DNA from: Bradyrhizobium sp. Tv2a-2
GTDB lineage: Bacteria; Pseudomonadota; Alphaproteobacteria; Rhizobiales; Xanthobacteraceae
Direction of reading: 5' to 3'
Assembly (NCBI RefSeq): GCF_000472425.1
Contig: NZ_AXAI01000003.1
Location: 64,156-128,155 of the forward strand
Length of the DNA: 64,000 bases
The translations under genes and the position numbers were made by a program. The notes under the pieces were generated by a model. It saw nothing but the letters and a program-made list of their open reading frames with translations, was not told the origin of the DNA and did no database searches. Shown one piece after another: positions 36,130 to 44,862 of this stretch. Each line of letters opens with the position of its first letter. The stretch's first letter is position 1.

Positions 36130-36798
36130 ATGACAGCGCTGGCCGCCCTCATCCGCCGGGACATCAGCATCGCCCTTCGCGTCGGCGGCGGGGCGCTCAT
36201 TGGCGTACTCTTCTTTCTCACCGTGGTGGTACTGATGCCGTTTGCGCTCGGACCCGATCTGCCGCTGCTGACGCGGCTGGGTCCCGCGATCCTCTGGCTC
36301 GGTGCGCTGCTGGCGAGCCTGCTAACGCTGGACCGGCTGTTCACGGCCGACCACGAGGACGGCTCGCTCGACCTGATCGTGATGGGCCGCACGCCGCTGG
36401 AACTCGCCTGCGCCGCCAAGGCACTGGCGCATTGGCTCGCGGCCGGGCTTCCGTTGATCGTGGCGACCCCGGTGCTGGGCCTTTTGCTCAATCTCGACAT
36501 GGCCGCAACTTCCGCCGTGGCGCTGACCCTGCTTGCCGGTACGCCGGCGCTGACCTTCACAGGCATGATCGGCGCCGCGCTGGCCGTGACGCTTCATCGC
36601 GGCGGGCTTCTGCTTGCCGTGCTGGTGTTGCCGCTCTCGATTCCCGTTTTGATTTTCGGCGTGGCGGCATCGGAAGCCGCGATCAGCGGCCCGGTACCGT
36701 TCGGCGCGCCATTTTCGATTCTCTGCGCATTGTCGCTGGTCAGTCTGGTGGTGGGGCCGTTTGCCGCCGCCGCCAGCCTGCGCCACGGACTGGACTGA
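36130..36798 (+). CDS. ccmB: Haem exporter membrane subunit CcmB
   Basis: Six-helix membrane subunit of 222 residues (cycW). It starts MTALAALIRRDISIALRVGG, has the conserved LDRLFTADHEDGSLDLI segment near residue 65, and ends with the helix SLVSLVVGPFAAAASLR. Upstream in-frame codons from 35941 encode repeat sequence and are excluded. It is followed by ccmC after 77 bp. Confidence 0.94.
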   Translation: MTALAALIRRDISIALRVGGGALIGVLFFLTVVVLMPFALGPDLPLLTRLGPAILWLGALLASLLTLDRLFTADHEDGSLDLIVMGRTPLELACAAKALAHWLAAGLPLIVATPVLGLLLNLDMAATSAVALTLLAGTPALTFTGMIGAALAVTLHRGGLLLAVLVLPLSIPVLIFGVAASEAAISGPVPFGAPFSILCALSLVSLVVGPFAAAASLRHGLD

Positions 36799-36875
36799 CG
36801 ATTGATGACGATCAACTCTTGCCGAGCGCCCTTATGCTGATTGCGCGGGGCGGCCGCCGCCATTAACAGGATGCC

Positions 36876-37643
36876 ATGACGCTGATCGACCTCGCCAACC
36901 CCTCCAGGTTCCTGTCGCTGACGGCACGGCTGTTGCCGTATCTCGTGGCGGGAACCGTGGTCCTGCTCGCGATCGGCCTCTACCTCTCGGCGACCGCGCC
37001 TGATGACTATCAGCAGGGCGCCACCGTCAAGATCATGTTCATACACGTGCCCAATGCGTGGCTGTCGATGTTCGTCTGGGCGGTGATGAGCGCATCGGCG
37101 CTCGGCACGCTGGTGTGGCGGCATCCGCTTGCCGACGTCGCGGCCAAGGCTGCCGCACCAATCGGCGCCAGCTTCACTTTTCTCGCACTGGTGACGGGGT
37201 CGCTGTGGGGCCGGCCGATGTGGGGCACCTATTGGGAATGGGACGCGCGGCTGACGTCGGTGCTCATTCTCTTTCTGATGTATCTCGGCCTGATGGCGCT
37301 GTGGCGGGCGGTGGAAGATCCGGCGCGCGCGGCACGCGCCGCGGCGGTGCTGACGCTGGTCGGCGCGATCAACCTGCCGATCATCAAATTCTCGGTGGAC
37401 TGGTGGAATACGCTGCACCAGCCGGCCTCCGTGTTCCGGATGGGCGGGTCGACGCTCGATCGGGCCTTCCTTTATCCGCTGCTGGTGATGGCGATCGCCT
37501 TCACAGTTTTGTTCATCACGCTGCATGTGGCGGCGATGCGCAACGAAATCCTGCGGCGGCGGGTGCGGTCGTTGCAGATGATGCAGGCCCGTGCCGCTTC
37601 GAATGACGTGGGCGCGACATCGCCCGCCTCGCAGCCGGCGTGA
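36876..37643 (+). CDS. ccmC: Haem lyase/transfer protein CcmC
   Basis: Six-helix protein of 255 residues that presents haem to CcmE. The tryptophan-rich WWD-type motif reads WGRPMWGTYWEWDARLT, and conserved histidines in the first and third periplasmic loops are in IHVPNAW and WNTLHQPAS. It is cycZ/orf263 in Bradyrhizobium nomenclature. ccmD starts 6 bp after its stop. Confidence 0.95.
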   Translation: MTLIDLANPSRFLSLTARLLPYLVAGTVVLLAIGLYLSATAPDDYQQGATVKIMFIHVPNAWLSMFVWAVMSASALGTLVWRHPLADVAAKAAAPIGASFTFLALVTGSLWGRPMWGTYWEWDARLTSVLILFLMYLGLMALWRAVEDPARAARAAAVLTLVGAINLPIIKFSVDWWNTLHQPASVFRMGGSTLDRAFLYPLLVMAIAFTVLFITLHVAAMRNEILRRRVRSLQMMQARAASNDVGATSPASQPA

Positions 37644-37649
37644 CGCACC

Positions 37650-37829
37650 ATGTCGCTTGGCCCCTACGCCTCCTTCATCGTGACCTCCTACCTCGCCGTC
37701 GCGCTGGTGGTGGCGCTGTTGATCGGCTGGATCACGCTCGACTACCGCAGCCAGAAGCAGCGCCTGCGCGAGCTCGAGGAGAGCGGCGTATCGCGACGCT
37801 CCGGCCGCAGCGCGACGGATATGAGATGA
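37650..37829 (+). CDS. ccmD: Haem exporter protein CcmD
   Basis: A 59-residue single-helix protein (cycX). It starts [20 protein letters not shown], has one membrane segment at about 10-28, and a basic cytoplasmic tail [17 protein letters not shown]. This matches CcmD, which stabilises the CcmABC-CcmE complex. It is tightly packed between ccmC (6 bp) and ccmG (10 bp), which supports it despite the small size. Confidence 0.9.
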   Translation: MSLGPYASFIVTSYLAVALVVALLIGWITLDYRSQKQRLRELEESGVSRRSGRSATDMR

Positions 37830-37839
37830 GTGAACCGGC

Positions 37840-38436
37840 ATGAGCGAGCAAATGACATCCGAAGCCGCTCCGCGGCGCAGGTCGTTGCTGATGCTGCTAC
37901 CGCTCGTAGCCTTCATGGCGCTCGCGGCGATTTTCTGGTTCCGGCTCGGCAACGACGATCCCTCGCGAATCCCTTCTGCGCTGATCGGTCATCCGGCGCC
38001 GCAGACTGCGCTGCCGGCACTCGAGGGCCTCTCCAACAACGGCACACAGGTGCCCGGGCTCGATCCGGCCGCGTTCAAAGGCAAGGTCTCGATCGTCAAT
38101 GTCTGGGCCTCCTGGTGCGTGCCCTGCCATGAGGAGGCCCCTCTGCTGACCGAGCTTGCCAAGGACACCCGCATCCAGCTCGTCGGCATCAACTACAAGG
38201 ACACGGCCGATAACGCCCGCCGTTTCCTCGGCCGCTATGGCAATCCGTTCGCCTCAGTCGGCGTCGACGGTAACGGCCGTGCCGCGATCGAATGGGGCGT
38301 CTATGGCGTGCCGGAGACCTTCATCGTCGGCCGCGACGGCAAGATCGCCTACAAGCTGGTCGGCCCGATTACACCGGACAACCTCGAGAGCGTGGTGAAA
38401 GCGCAGATCGATAGGGCGGTGAAGGCGGGGAGTTAG
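37840..38436 (+). CDS. ccmG: Thiol:disulfide interchange protein CcmG (DsbE/CycY)
   Basis: Membrane-anchored periplasmic thioredoxin of 198 residues that reduces apocytochrome c cysteines before haem attachment. The anchor is LLMLLPLVAFMALAAIFWF at about 16-34. The active site WASWCVPCHEEAP has C93 and C96, and the cis-proline region is VYGVPETFIVG. It completes the ccmABCDG run; ccmE, ccmF and ccmH are not in the window. Confidence 0.95.
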   Translation: MSEQMTSEAAPRRRSLLMLLPLVAFMALAAIFWFRLGNDDPSRIPSALIGHPAPQTALPALEGLSNNGTQVPGLDPAAFKGKVSIVNVWASWCVPCHEEAPLLTELAKDTRIQLVGINYKDTADNARRFLGRYGNPFASVGVDGNGRAAIEWGVYGVPETFIVGRDGKIAYKLVGPITPDNLESVVKAQIDRAVKAGS

Positions 38437-38468
38437 TTTCCTCCGTCATTCCGGGGCGGTGCAAGACT

Positions 38469-39071
38469 TCACCCCTTGCTCACATCGCCCGCTTCCGCCT
38501 CGCTCGCTTCCAGCGAAACGGGCTCGATATGATACCGCTTGATCAGCGGCATCTGCAGGATCGCAAACCCCATCGTGAGCGGGATAACGCCGAACGCCTT
38601 GAACGCGACCCAGAAGTCCGTGCTCTGGGTGCGCCAGATGACCTCGTTGAGGATCGCCATGGCCAGAAAGAACAGCGCCCAGCGCCCGGTGAGGATGCGC
38701 CAGCCTGTCGGCGTCAGATTGAACATCTGGTCGAACATCACGGCGATGAAGGAGCGACCGAACAACAGCCCACCGCCGAGCACGGCCGCGAACAGGCCGT
38801 AGATGATGGTCGGCTTGACCTTGATGAAAGTCTCGTCATGCAGCACCAGGGTCAGCGTGCCGAACACCAGGACCACGCCGCCGGTGACGAGCGCCATGAT
38901 GGGCACGTGCTTTGTCACGACATAGCAGGCGACCATAGCCGCGACGATCGCGACCATGAAGGCGCCGGTTGCCACAAACAGCTGGAATTTGGCGTTGACG
39001 CCGAAGAACACCAGAAGCGGGCCGAGCTCGGTCGCGAGCTTGAACAAAGGATGCGGCTGAGTCTTGTCCAT
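38469..39071 (-). CDS. yciB: Inner membrane-spanning protein YciB (septation protein A)
   Basis: Integral membrane protein of 200 residues. It starts [20 protein letters not shown], has five predicted helices, and contains the conserved [24 protein letters not shown] block near residue 125. YciB/IspZ relatives affect septation and envelope integrity. The gene follows ftsY by 127 bp on the minus strand and converges with ccmG. Confidence 0.92.
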   Translation of the reverse strand: MDKTQPHPLFKLATELGPLLVFFGVNAKFQLFVATGAFMVAIVAAMVACYVVTKHVPIMALVTGGVVLVFGTLTLVLHDETFIKVKPTIIYGLFAAVLGGGLLFGRSFIAVMFDQMFNLTPTGWRILTGRWALFFLAMAILNEVIWRTQSTDFWVAFKAFGVIPLTMGFAILQMPLIKRYHIEPVSLEASEAEAGDVSKG

Positions 39072-39198
39072 GAAGCGCCTTCTGTAGCGGTCGCTGGCCG
39101 CGAAATGATGATCGATAGCCGAACGCGCCGCTCTTCCTCAGCCCGTGGCGCGGGCGTACTGGATGCCTTGCCTGCGCTGGTAATGACAAGAGAAAAAT

Positions 39199-40146
39199 CT
39201 AACTTTCGATTCCCGCAACCGCCTTGGCGAAATCCCTTGCAGTGAACGGAGCGAGATCGTCTACACCTTCGCCGACGCCAATGAAATGCACCGGCAGTTG
39301 GTGTTTTTCGGCCAGCGCAACCAGGATTCCGCCGCGTGCGGTGCCGTCAAGCTTGGTCATCGCGAGGCCCGTGACGCCGGCAGTGCGGTGAAATGCCTCA
39401 ACCTGCGACAGCGCGTTCTGGCCGACGGTCGCATCGAGCACGAGCAGCACCGCATGCGGCGCCGTCGCATCGACCTTCCTGACGACGCGAACGACCTTTT
39501 CGAGCTCGTTCATGAGCTCCGCCTTGTTTTGCAGCCGGCCGGCGGTGTCGATCAACAGCACGTCGCGCTGCTGCTCTTTCGCCGTACTGAGCGCATTGAA
39601 GGCAAGGCTTGCGGCGTCCGAGCCTTGCGCGCCCGCGACAACGGGCGACTTGGTGCGCTCGCCCCAGACCTTGAGCTGCTCGATGGCGGCGGCACGAAAC
39701 GTATCGCCGGCTGCCAGCATCACGCTGCGGCCTTCGGCGGAAAATTTCGCGGCAAGCTTGCCGATGGTCGTGGTCTTGCCGGAGCCGTTGACACCGACCA
39801 CCAGGATCACGAACGGCTTCCTGGCGGCGTCGATGACCAGCGGCCGCGCCACCGGCGCCAGCACCTTCTCGACTTCCGTGGCAACGACGCTCTTCACCTC
39901 TTCAGCGCTGATCGCCTTGTCGTAGCGGCCGGTGCCGACCGCTTCGGCAATGCGCGCAGCGACCGCGGTGCCGAGATCGGCTTGCAAGAGCACGTCCTCG
40001 ATGTCCTCGAGCATCGCGCGGTCGAGCTTGCGCTTGGTGACGAGGTCGGCGACCGCCGTGCCAAGCGAGGATGAGGTGCGCTTCAGCCCGTTGGAGAGCC
40101 GCCGCCACCAGCTCAATTTGGGTGTTTCTGCGGTGGTGTCGTTCAT
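39199..40146 (-). CDS. ftsY: Signal recognition particle receptor FtsY
   Basis: SRP receptor GTPase of 315 residues that docks Ffh-ribosome complexes at the membrane. The N domain begins near LSWWRRLSNGLKRTSSSLG, and the G domain carries GVNGSGKTTTIGKLA, DTAGRLQ and TKLDGTARGG. The start MNDTTAETPKL at 40146 gives a short acidic N terminus. The gap to the divergent RluA-type gene is only 39 bp. The partner gene ffh lies at 46168. Confidence 0.96.
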   Translation of the reverse strand: MNDTTAETPKLSWWRRLSNGLKRTSSSLGTAVADLVTKRKLDRAMLEDIEDVLLQADLGTAVAARIAEAVGTGRYDKAISAEEVKSVVATEVEKVLAPVARPLVIDAARKPFVILVVGVNGSGKTTTIGKLAAKFSAEGRSVMLAAGDTFRAAAIEQLKVWGERTKSPVVAGAQGSDAASLAFNALSTAKEQQRDVLLIDTAGRLQNKAELMNELEKVVRVVRKVDATAPHAVLLVLDATVGQNALSQVEAFHRTAGVTGLAMTKLDGTARGGILVALAEKHQLPVHFIGVGEGVDDLAPFTARDFAKAVAGIES

Positions 40147-40185
40147 GGGGGGTGTGTTAGCCGTTCCTCGCACCAAACGAAAGAC

Positions 40186-40893
40186 TTGCACTTGAACGAT
40201 GTTCCCGAACTGACGGCAGAGCAAATCCAGGCCCGCGTGCTCCACCGCGACGGGTTGATGCTGGTGATCGACAAGCCGGCGGGGCTACCCGTCCACCGCG
40301 GCCCCAAGGGTGGCGCCAATCTGGAGGCGTCCTTCGACGCGCTTCGCTTCGGCCTGCCGCGGCCGCCCGTGCTCGCCCATCGGCTGGACAAGGACACCTC
40401 GGGCTGCCTGGTTCTGGGACGCCACCGCAAGGCGACGGCCTCGCTCGGCCTCTTGTTCAAGCACGGCAAGATTGCCAAGACCTATTGGTCCGTCGTGGAA
40501 GGCGGCCCTGCTGCCGATGCAGGCACCATCGAGCTGCCGCTTGGCCGTCTCAATGCCGAGCGCGGCTGGTGGCAAAAGCCTGATCCGGACGGCCAGCCGG
40601 CGGTGACGAAATGGAAAGTGTTGGGCCGCGCTGACGGTCTCACCTGGCTCGCCATGGAACCCGTCACCGGCCGCACCCATCAATTGCGCGTACACGCGGC
40701 CTCCCAGGGCTGGCCGATCGTCGGCGACAATATCTACGGCAACGGCCCGCGCTTCGGCGAGCCGGTGCTGCACCTGCATTCACGCGAGTTGGTTATCCCG
40801 ATTTCGAAGAACAAGGACCCGGTGCGCGCGGTCGCGCCGGCCCCGGAGCACATGCATGAGCGGCTGCGTGCGTGCGGGTGGAATGGGGAGTGA
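40186..40893 (+). CDS. RluA family RNA pseudouridine synthase
   Basis: Pseudouridine synthase of about 235 residues without an S4 domain. It has DKPAGLPVH near residue 29, the catalytic motif HRLDKDTSG with the essential Asp, and the C-terminal GRTHQLRVHAASQGWPIVGD. The frame has no ATG before the conserved VLHRDGLMLVIDK strand, so it must start with TTG at 40186 or 40192, 39 bp from the divergent ftsY. The RNA target is not known. Confidence 0.88.
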   Translation: MHLNDVPELTAEQIQARVLHRDGLMLVIDKPAGLPVHRGPKGGANLEASFDALRFGLPRPPVLAHRLDKDTSGCLVLGRHRKATASLGLLFKHGKIAKTYWSVVEGGPAADAGTIELPLGRLNAERGWWQKPDPDGQPAVTKWKVLGRADGLTWLAMEPVTGRTHQLRVHAASQGWPIVGDNIYGNGPRFGEPVLHLHSRELVIPISKNKDPVRAVAPAPEHMHERLRACGWNGE

Positions 40894-40947
40894 TCTCTCC
40901 ACTCGTCGTGGCCCGGTTTGTCTCGACCGTCCACGTTAGTTTGCCCG

Positions 40948-41046
40948 GTCATTCCGGGATGGTCCGAAGGACCAGACCCGGAATCTCGAGATTCTCAGAT
41001 GTGTAACAGCACATCAGAGTTCGGTGCCAAGCATCGCCCGGAATGA
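40948..41046. repeat. REP-like palindrome (CATTCCGGG family)
   Basis: GTCATTCCGGGA at the left and GCCCGGAATGAC at the right end are inverted, with internal GGTCC and GGACC pairs. It is the same family as 22289-22382. It fills most of the gap between the RluA-type gene and the convergent mtaB and may end both transcripts. Confidence 0.75.
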
Positions 41047-41053
41047 CAGTGCG

Positions 41054-42307
41054 CTAGGCCAACAGCCGGGCCCCATCATGGCCGGTCATCGCAAGCCGAC
41101 GCACCTTGCCCGGTGTATCGCTGGATATGGCAACTGGCAGATAATGCTCCGTCCGCCCCAGCTTCTCGCTCTCGATCAGCACATCACGCGTCTTGCCGAT
41201 CTCCGACCCCAGCCGCTGCCGCAAAGCCGCCTCGCCCGCGGCGCGCAGCCGTTTCGCACGCTCCTTGATCAGACTGCTTGCGACCTGCGGCATGCGCGCG
41301 GCCGGCGTGCCGGGGCGCGGCGAATAGGGAAAGACATGCAGGAAGGTCAGCCCACACTGCTCGACCAGATCTTCCGAGCGCTTGAACGCCTCGTCCGTCT
41401 CGGTCGGGAAACCCGCGATGATATCGGCCCCCAACGCAATATCCGGCCGCAGGCGCCGCACCTGGGCGCAGAAATCGATCGCGTGCTGACGCAAATGGCG
41501 CCGCTTCATCCGCTTTAGGATCAGGTCGTCGCCCGATTGCAGCGATAAATGCAGATGCGGCATCAACCGCTCGTCGCCGGCGATGACGTCAAGCAGATCG
41601 GCATCAGCCTCGATCGAATCGATCGATGAAATCCGCAAACGCCGCAGCTCCGGCACGTGCCGGAGGATCTGCCTGGTCAACGTCCCAAGCTTCGGCGCGC
41701 CCGGCAGGTCCGCGCCATAGCTCGTCAAATCGACGCCGGTTAGCACGATCTCGGCATGGCCGCGCTCAACCAGCGCGCGCACCTGGTCGACCACCGCGCC
41801 CATCGGCACCGAGCGCGAATTGCCGCGTCCAAAGGGGATGATGCAGAAGGTGCAGCGATGGTCGCAGCCGTTCTGCACCTGCACGAACACCCGCGGCAAA
41901 CCGCTCTGGAAGCCGTCGACCAGATGAGGCGCCATTTCCGTCACGGCCATGATGTCGCTGACCGCGATCTTCTCGGCCGCCTCGACATCGAACGCAGCGC
42001 GCGCCGCGCGCCAGGCGGAGCTGCGCATCTTGTCGTCATTGCCGATGACGCGGTCGACCTCGCCCATGTCGGCAAACATCTTGGCTTGCGTCTGTGCCGC
42101 GCAACCGGTCACGACAATGCGCGCAGCCGGTCGCTCGCGCTTCAGTCGCCGAATTGATTGCCTCGCCTGCGCCACGGCCTCGTTGGTCACCGCGCAGCTG
42201 TTGATGACGACGGTGTCGGAAAGCCCTGCGCCTGACGCCTCGCGCGCGATGACCTCGGACTCAAATGCATTGAGGCGACAGCCGAAGGTGATGACCTCGA
42301 TGCTCAT
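41054..42307 (-). CDS. mtaB: tRNA (N6-threonylcarbamoyladenosine 37) methylthiotransferase MtaB
   Basis: Radical SAM methylthiotransferase of 417 residues that converts t6A37 to ms2t6A37 in tRNA. The N-terminal cluster cysteines include C10 (TFGCRLNAFES), NSCAVTNEA and VTGCAAQT, and the radical SAM cluster motif is GCDHRCTFCIIPFGRG. The TRAM region is degenerate at the C terminus. The start at 42307 lies 4 bp after the dapF stop, so the two genes are co-transcribed. Confidence 0.94.
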   Translation of the reverse strand: MSIEVITFGCRLNAFESEVIAREASGAGLSDTVVINSCAVTNEAVAQARQSIRRLKRERPAARIVVTGCAAQTQAKMFADMGEVDRVIGNDDKMRSSAWRAARAAFDVEAAEKIAVSDIMAVTEMAPHLVDGFQSGLPRVFVQVQNGCDHRCTFCIIPFGRGNSRSVPMGAVVDQVRALVERGHAEIVLTGVDLTSYGADLPGAPKLGTLTRQILRHVPELRRLRISSIDSIEADADLLDVIAGDERLMPHLHLSLQSGDDLILKRMKRRHLRQHAIDFCAQVRRLRPDIALGADIIAGFPTETDEAFKRSEDLVEQCGLTFLHVFPYSPRPGTPAARMPQVASSLIKERAKRLRAAGEAALRQRLGSEIGKTRDVLIESEKLGRTEHYLPVAISSDTPGKVRRLAMTGHDGARLLA

Positions 42308-42311
42308 CGCG

Positions 42312-43178
42312 TCACGCGACGCCGGCGAACAGCGCCGGATCGAACTGCGCCTCATATTCGAAGGTGGCAGGTCCGGTCATCAGCACATGATCGTCGCGCT
42401 CGCGCCATTCGATCGAGAGCTTGCCGCCGGGAAGGGTAATCTCCACCGTGCGATTGGCGCGCTTCAGGCGGGCCGCCGCCACCGCAGTGGCGCAGCCCGC
42501 CGAGCCGCAGGCTTTTGTCAGCCCCGCGCCGCGCTCCCAGGTGCGGATGGTGATGTGGTCGCGGTCAACGATATGGGCGAGGGTGATGTTGGCGCGCTCC
42601 GGGAAAATCGGATGGTTTTCCAGGAGCGGCCCGAAGCGGCCGAGGTCGTAGGCATTGACGTCGTCGACCCAGAAGATCGCGTGCGGATTGCCCATGCTGA
42701 CCGCCGAGGGCGAATGCAGCAGCGGCGCATCGATCGGCCCGATCTGCAGCTCGATATAGCGGGTGTCGCGAAATTCCTCGGCCAGCGGAATGTCCTGCCA
42801 GCCAAACTTCGGCGCGCCCATGTCGACGGTGTAGAGATCGGGCGTGGGCCCCTGCCAGCAGCTCAACAATCCTGCCTTGGTCTCGAAGGTTGCCGTGCTC
42901 TGCCCGGTCGCCTCGAACAAGCGACGGACCACGCAGCGCATGCCGTTGCCGCAGGCGCCGGCTTCGGATCCGTCATTGTTGTAGATGCGGATGAAAGCCT
43001 CGGTGCCGTCCAGCCGCGGCCTCGAGAGCACCATCAGCTGGTCGTAAGGAACATGCGCTGCAACCGCGCGCGCCTCCTCCGGCGTCACGGCAGCCTTGCC
43101 GTCGCGCAGGTCGACGACGACGATCTCGTTGCCGATGCCGTTCATCTTGGCAAAGGCATGGTTGGCAAGCACGCTCAT
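42312..43178 (-). CDS. dapF: Diaminopimelate epimerase
   Basis: Cofactor-free racemase of 288 residues converting LL- to meso-diaminopimelate for lysine and peptidoglycan. Both catalytic cysteines are present, in ACGNGMRCV and in [12 protein letters not shown]. The start [19 protein letters not shown] at 43178 is preferred over a TTG four codons upstream. It leads a minus-strand pair with mtaB. Confidence 0.96.
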   Translation of the reverse strand: MSVLANHAFAKMNGIGNEIVVVDLRDGKAAVTPEEARAVAAHVPYDQLMVLSRPRLDGTEAFIRIYNNDGSEAGACGNGMRCVVRRLFEATGQSTATFETKAGLLSCWQGPTPDLYTVDMGAPKFGWQDIPLAEEFRDTRYIELQIGPIDAPLLHSPSAVSMGNPHAIFWVDDVNAYDLGRFGPLLENHPIFPERANITLAHIVDRDHITIRTWERGAGLTKACGSAGCATAVAAARLKRANRTVEITLPGGKLSIEWRERDDHVLMTGPATFEYEAQFDPALFAGVA

Positions 43179-43344
43179 GAAAATATCCAAATTGTGTCCG
43201 CCTTATATGGCGAGAGACGAGGCGCTGACCAGCCCGCAGGGCAGCAAAGGCAGCATGACTCATCTGTTATGGGACGAAACGCCAGTCAGCGTGTTAGACA
43301 GCCATGCTTCGCCGGCGCCATCAGCCGGTTTTGGAGAATACCGA

Positions 43345-44118
43345 ATGAATTTCCGTATGTTCCGCCTCGCTCTGGCCGCGTTGGCGCCGGCCGCGCTGGC
43401 GTTTTGGGCAGGTGAGGTGCTGGCGCAGGCGCCCTCCCCGACGCCGACGCCAGAGGTCTCCGCAAGTCCCTCGCCCGCGCCGAGCGCAAGCCCCGCCCCC
43501 GCGGCAAGCCCGGCCCCCGCGGCGAGCGCCAGCCCCGCCCCTGCGGCAACGCCAGCGCCGGCCGCGAGCGCCTCGCCGGCGCCAGGCGCTTCACCTGCGC
43601 CCCCGGCCCCGCCGGCCGCCGCGCAGAACCCACCCCCGGCAGCGAATGTGCAGGCCGCCGATCCCTTCGGCCAGGAGATCAAGCTCGAGGCGAAGAAGGT
43701 CGTGATCGCCAAGGGCAGCGCCAATTGGGACGCCGCCTTCGACACGCTGGTGGATTCGCTGAAGGCAGTGAGCACGCTGCTCGACAAGCAGGGCATCAAG
43801 CCGTCGGGCAATCCGCTGATCGTCTACACCTCGACCGACGACACCGGCTTCACCTTCCTTGCCGAGATCCCTGTTGACCAGGAGCCGAAGAATCTGCCTA
43901 AGGCCATGAGCATGGGCCAGTCGCCGGAGGGCCGCGCGCTGAAATTCGTCCATCGCGGCTCCTACGACAACATGGACAACACCTATGAGGCGATCACCAA
44001 TCACCTCGACGAGAAGAAGCTCGAGGCCAAGGACACCTTCATCGAGGAATACCTCACCGATCCCATCAAGACGGCTGAGGACAAGCTCGTGATCAATGTC
44101 TACGTGCCGCTGAAGTAG
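43345..44118 (+). CDS. Exported GyrI-like/effector-binding domain protein with Pro-Ala-Ser linker
   Basis: A 257-residue protein with a signal peptide (LALAALAPAALAFWAGEVLA, about residues 8-27), then about 70 residues of PAS-type low complexity (repeats of SPAPAA) and a C-terminal domain with LIVYTSTDDTGFTFLAEIPV, KFVHRGSYDNMDNTYEAI and FIEEYLTDPIKT. That domain follows the GyrI-like small-molecule binding fold, which is normally cytoplasmic in AraC/MerR regulators. GGAGA before 43345 supports the start. It ends 5 bp before a SIMPL gene. Confidence 0.82.
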   Translation: MNFRMFRLALAALAPAALAFWAGEVLAQAPSPTPTPEVSASPSPAPSASPAPAASPAPAASASPAPAATPAPAASASPAPGASPAPPAPPAAAQNPPPAANVQAADPFGQEIKLEAKKVVIAKGSANWDAAFDTLVDSLKAVSTLLDKQGIKPSGNPLIVYTSTDDTGFTFLAEIPVDQEPKNLPKAMSMGQSPEGRALKFVHRGSYDNMDNTYEAITNHLDEKKLEAKDTFIEEYLTDPIKTAEDKLVINVYVPLK

Positions 44119-44123
44119 GCTCC

Positions 44124-44837
44124 ATGAAACACGCCCTCGCTCTTGCCGTGACTGTTGCCTGCGCCTCGCTCTACGCAGCGCCGGCACTGGCCCAATCGGA
44201 TATCCCACCGGCGATTTCAGTCACGGGCGAAGCCTCGGTCTCGGTATCGCCTGATCTCGCCCTCCTCGACGCAGGCGTCGCCTCCGACGGCAAGACCGCG
44301 CGGGAAGCGTCCGACGCCAACAACACCGCGATGGCCAAAGTGCTGGCAGCGTTGAAGACCGCCGGCATCGAGGACAAGGATGTTCAGACCTCGCGCCTGT
44401 CGCTGCAGCCGCAATATGCGCCCAACCGCTCCGGTCCTTCTGCAATCACGGGCTACCGCGCCAGCAACCGCGTGACCGTAAAGCTGCACGACGTGAGCAA
44501 GGTCGCGAGCACGATCGACGCGCTGGTCGGCGCCGGCGCCAACGACATCGGCAATGTCAATTTCACCGTGTCAAAGGCGTCCGAGCTGCTCGACCAGGCC
44601 CGCGACAAGGCATTCGCCGACGCCAGACGCAAGGCGGAGATCTACGCCAGGGCCGCCGGCGTGACACTCGGCACGCCCCTCTCCATCGCCGAGGAAGGCG
44701 CGCCCACGCCGATGTTCCGTGCCAAGATGCTGGGCGCCGCTCCGATGGCGATGGCTGCCCCGACACCGATCGCGCAAGGCGAGGAAACGCTGTCGGTGAC
44801 GGTCGCCGTGTCCTGGGGGATCAAGGCATCGCAGTAA
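44124..44837 (+). CDS. SIMPL (DUF541) domain periplasmic protein
   Basis: A 237-residue exported protein with signal peptide ending APALAQS. The SIMPL domain reads ISVTGEASVSVSPDLALLDAGV, TSRLSLQPQYAPN and LDQARDKAFADARRKAEIYARAAGV. Relatives include the Brucella periplasmic antigen BP26 and E. coli YggE, linked to oxidative stress; channel-like assemblies have been described. It is co-transcribed with the GyrI-like gene, spaced by 5 bp. Confidence 0.88.
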   Translation: MKHALALAVTVACASLYAAPALAQSDIPPAISVTGEASVSVSPDLALLDAGVASDGKTAREASDANNTAMAKVLAALKTAGIEDKDVQTSRLSLQPQYAPNRSGPSAITGYRASNRVTVKLHDVSKVASTIDALVGAGANDIGNVNFTVSKASELLDQARDKAFADARRKAEIYARAAGVTLGTPLSIAEEGAPTPMFRAKMLGAAPMAMAAPTPIAQGEETLSVTVAVSWGIKASQ

Positions 44838-44862
44838 TAGTCCGTCGCCAGGACGACCGAGT

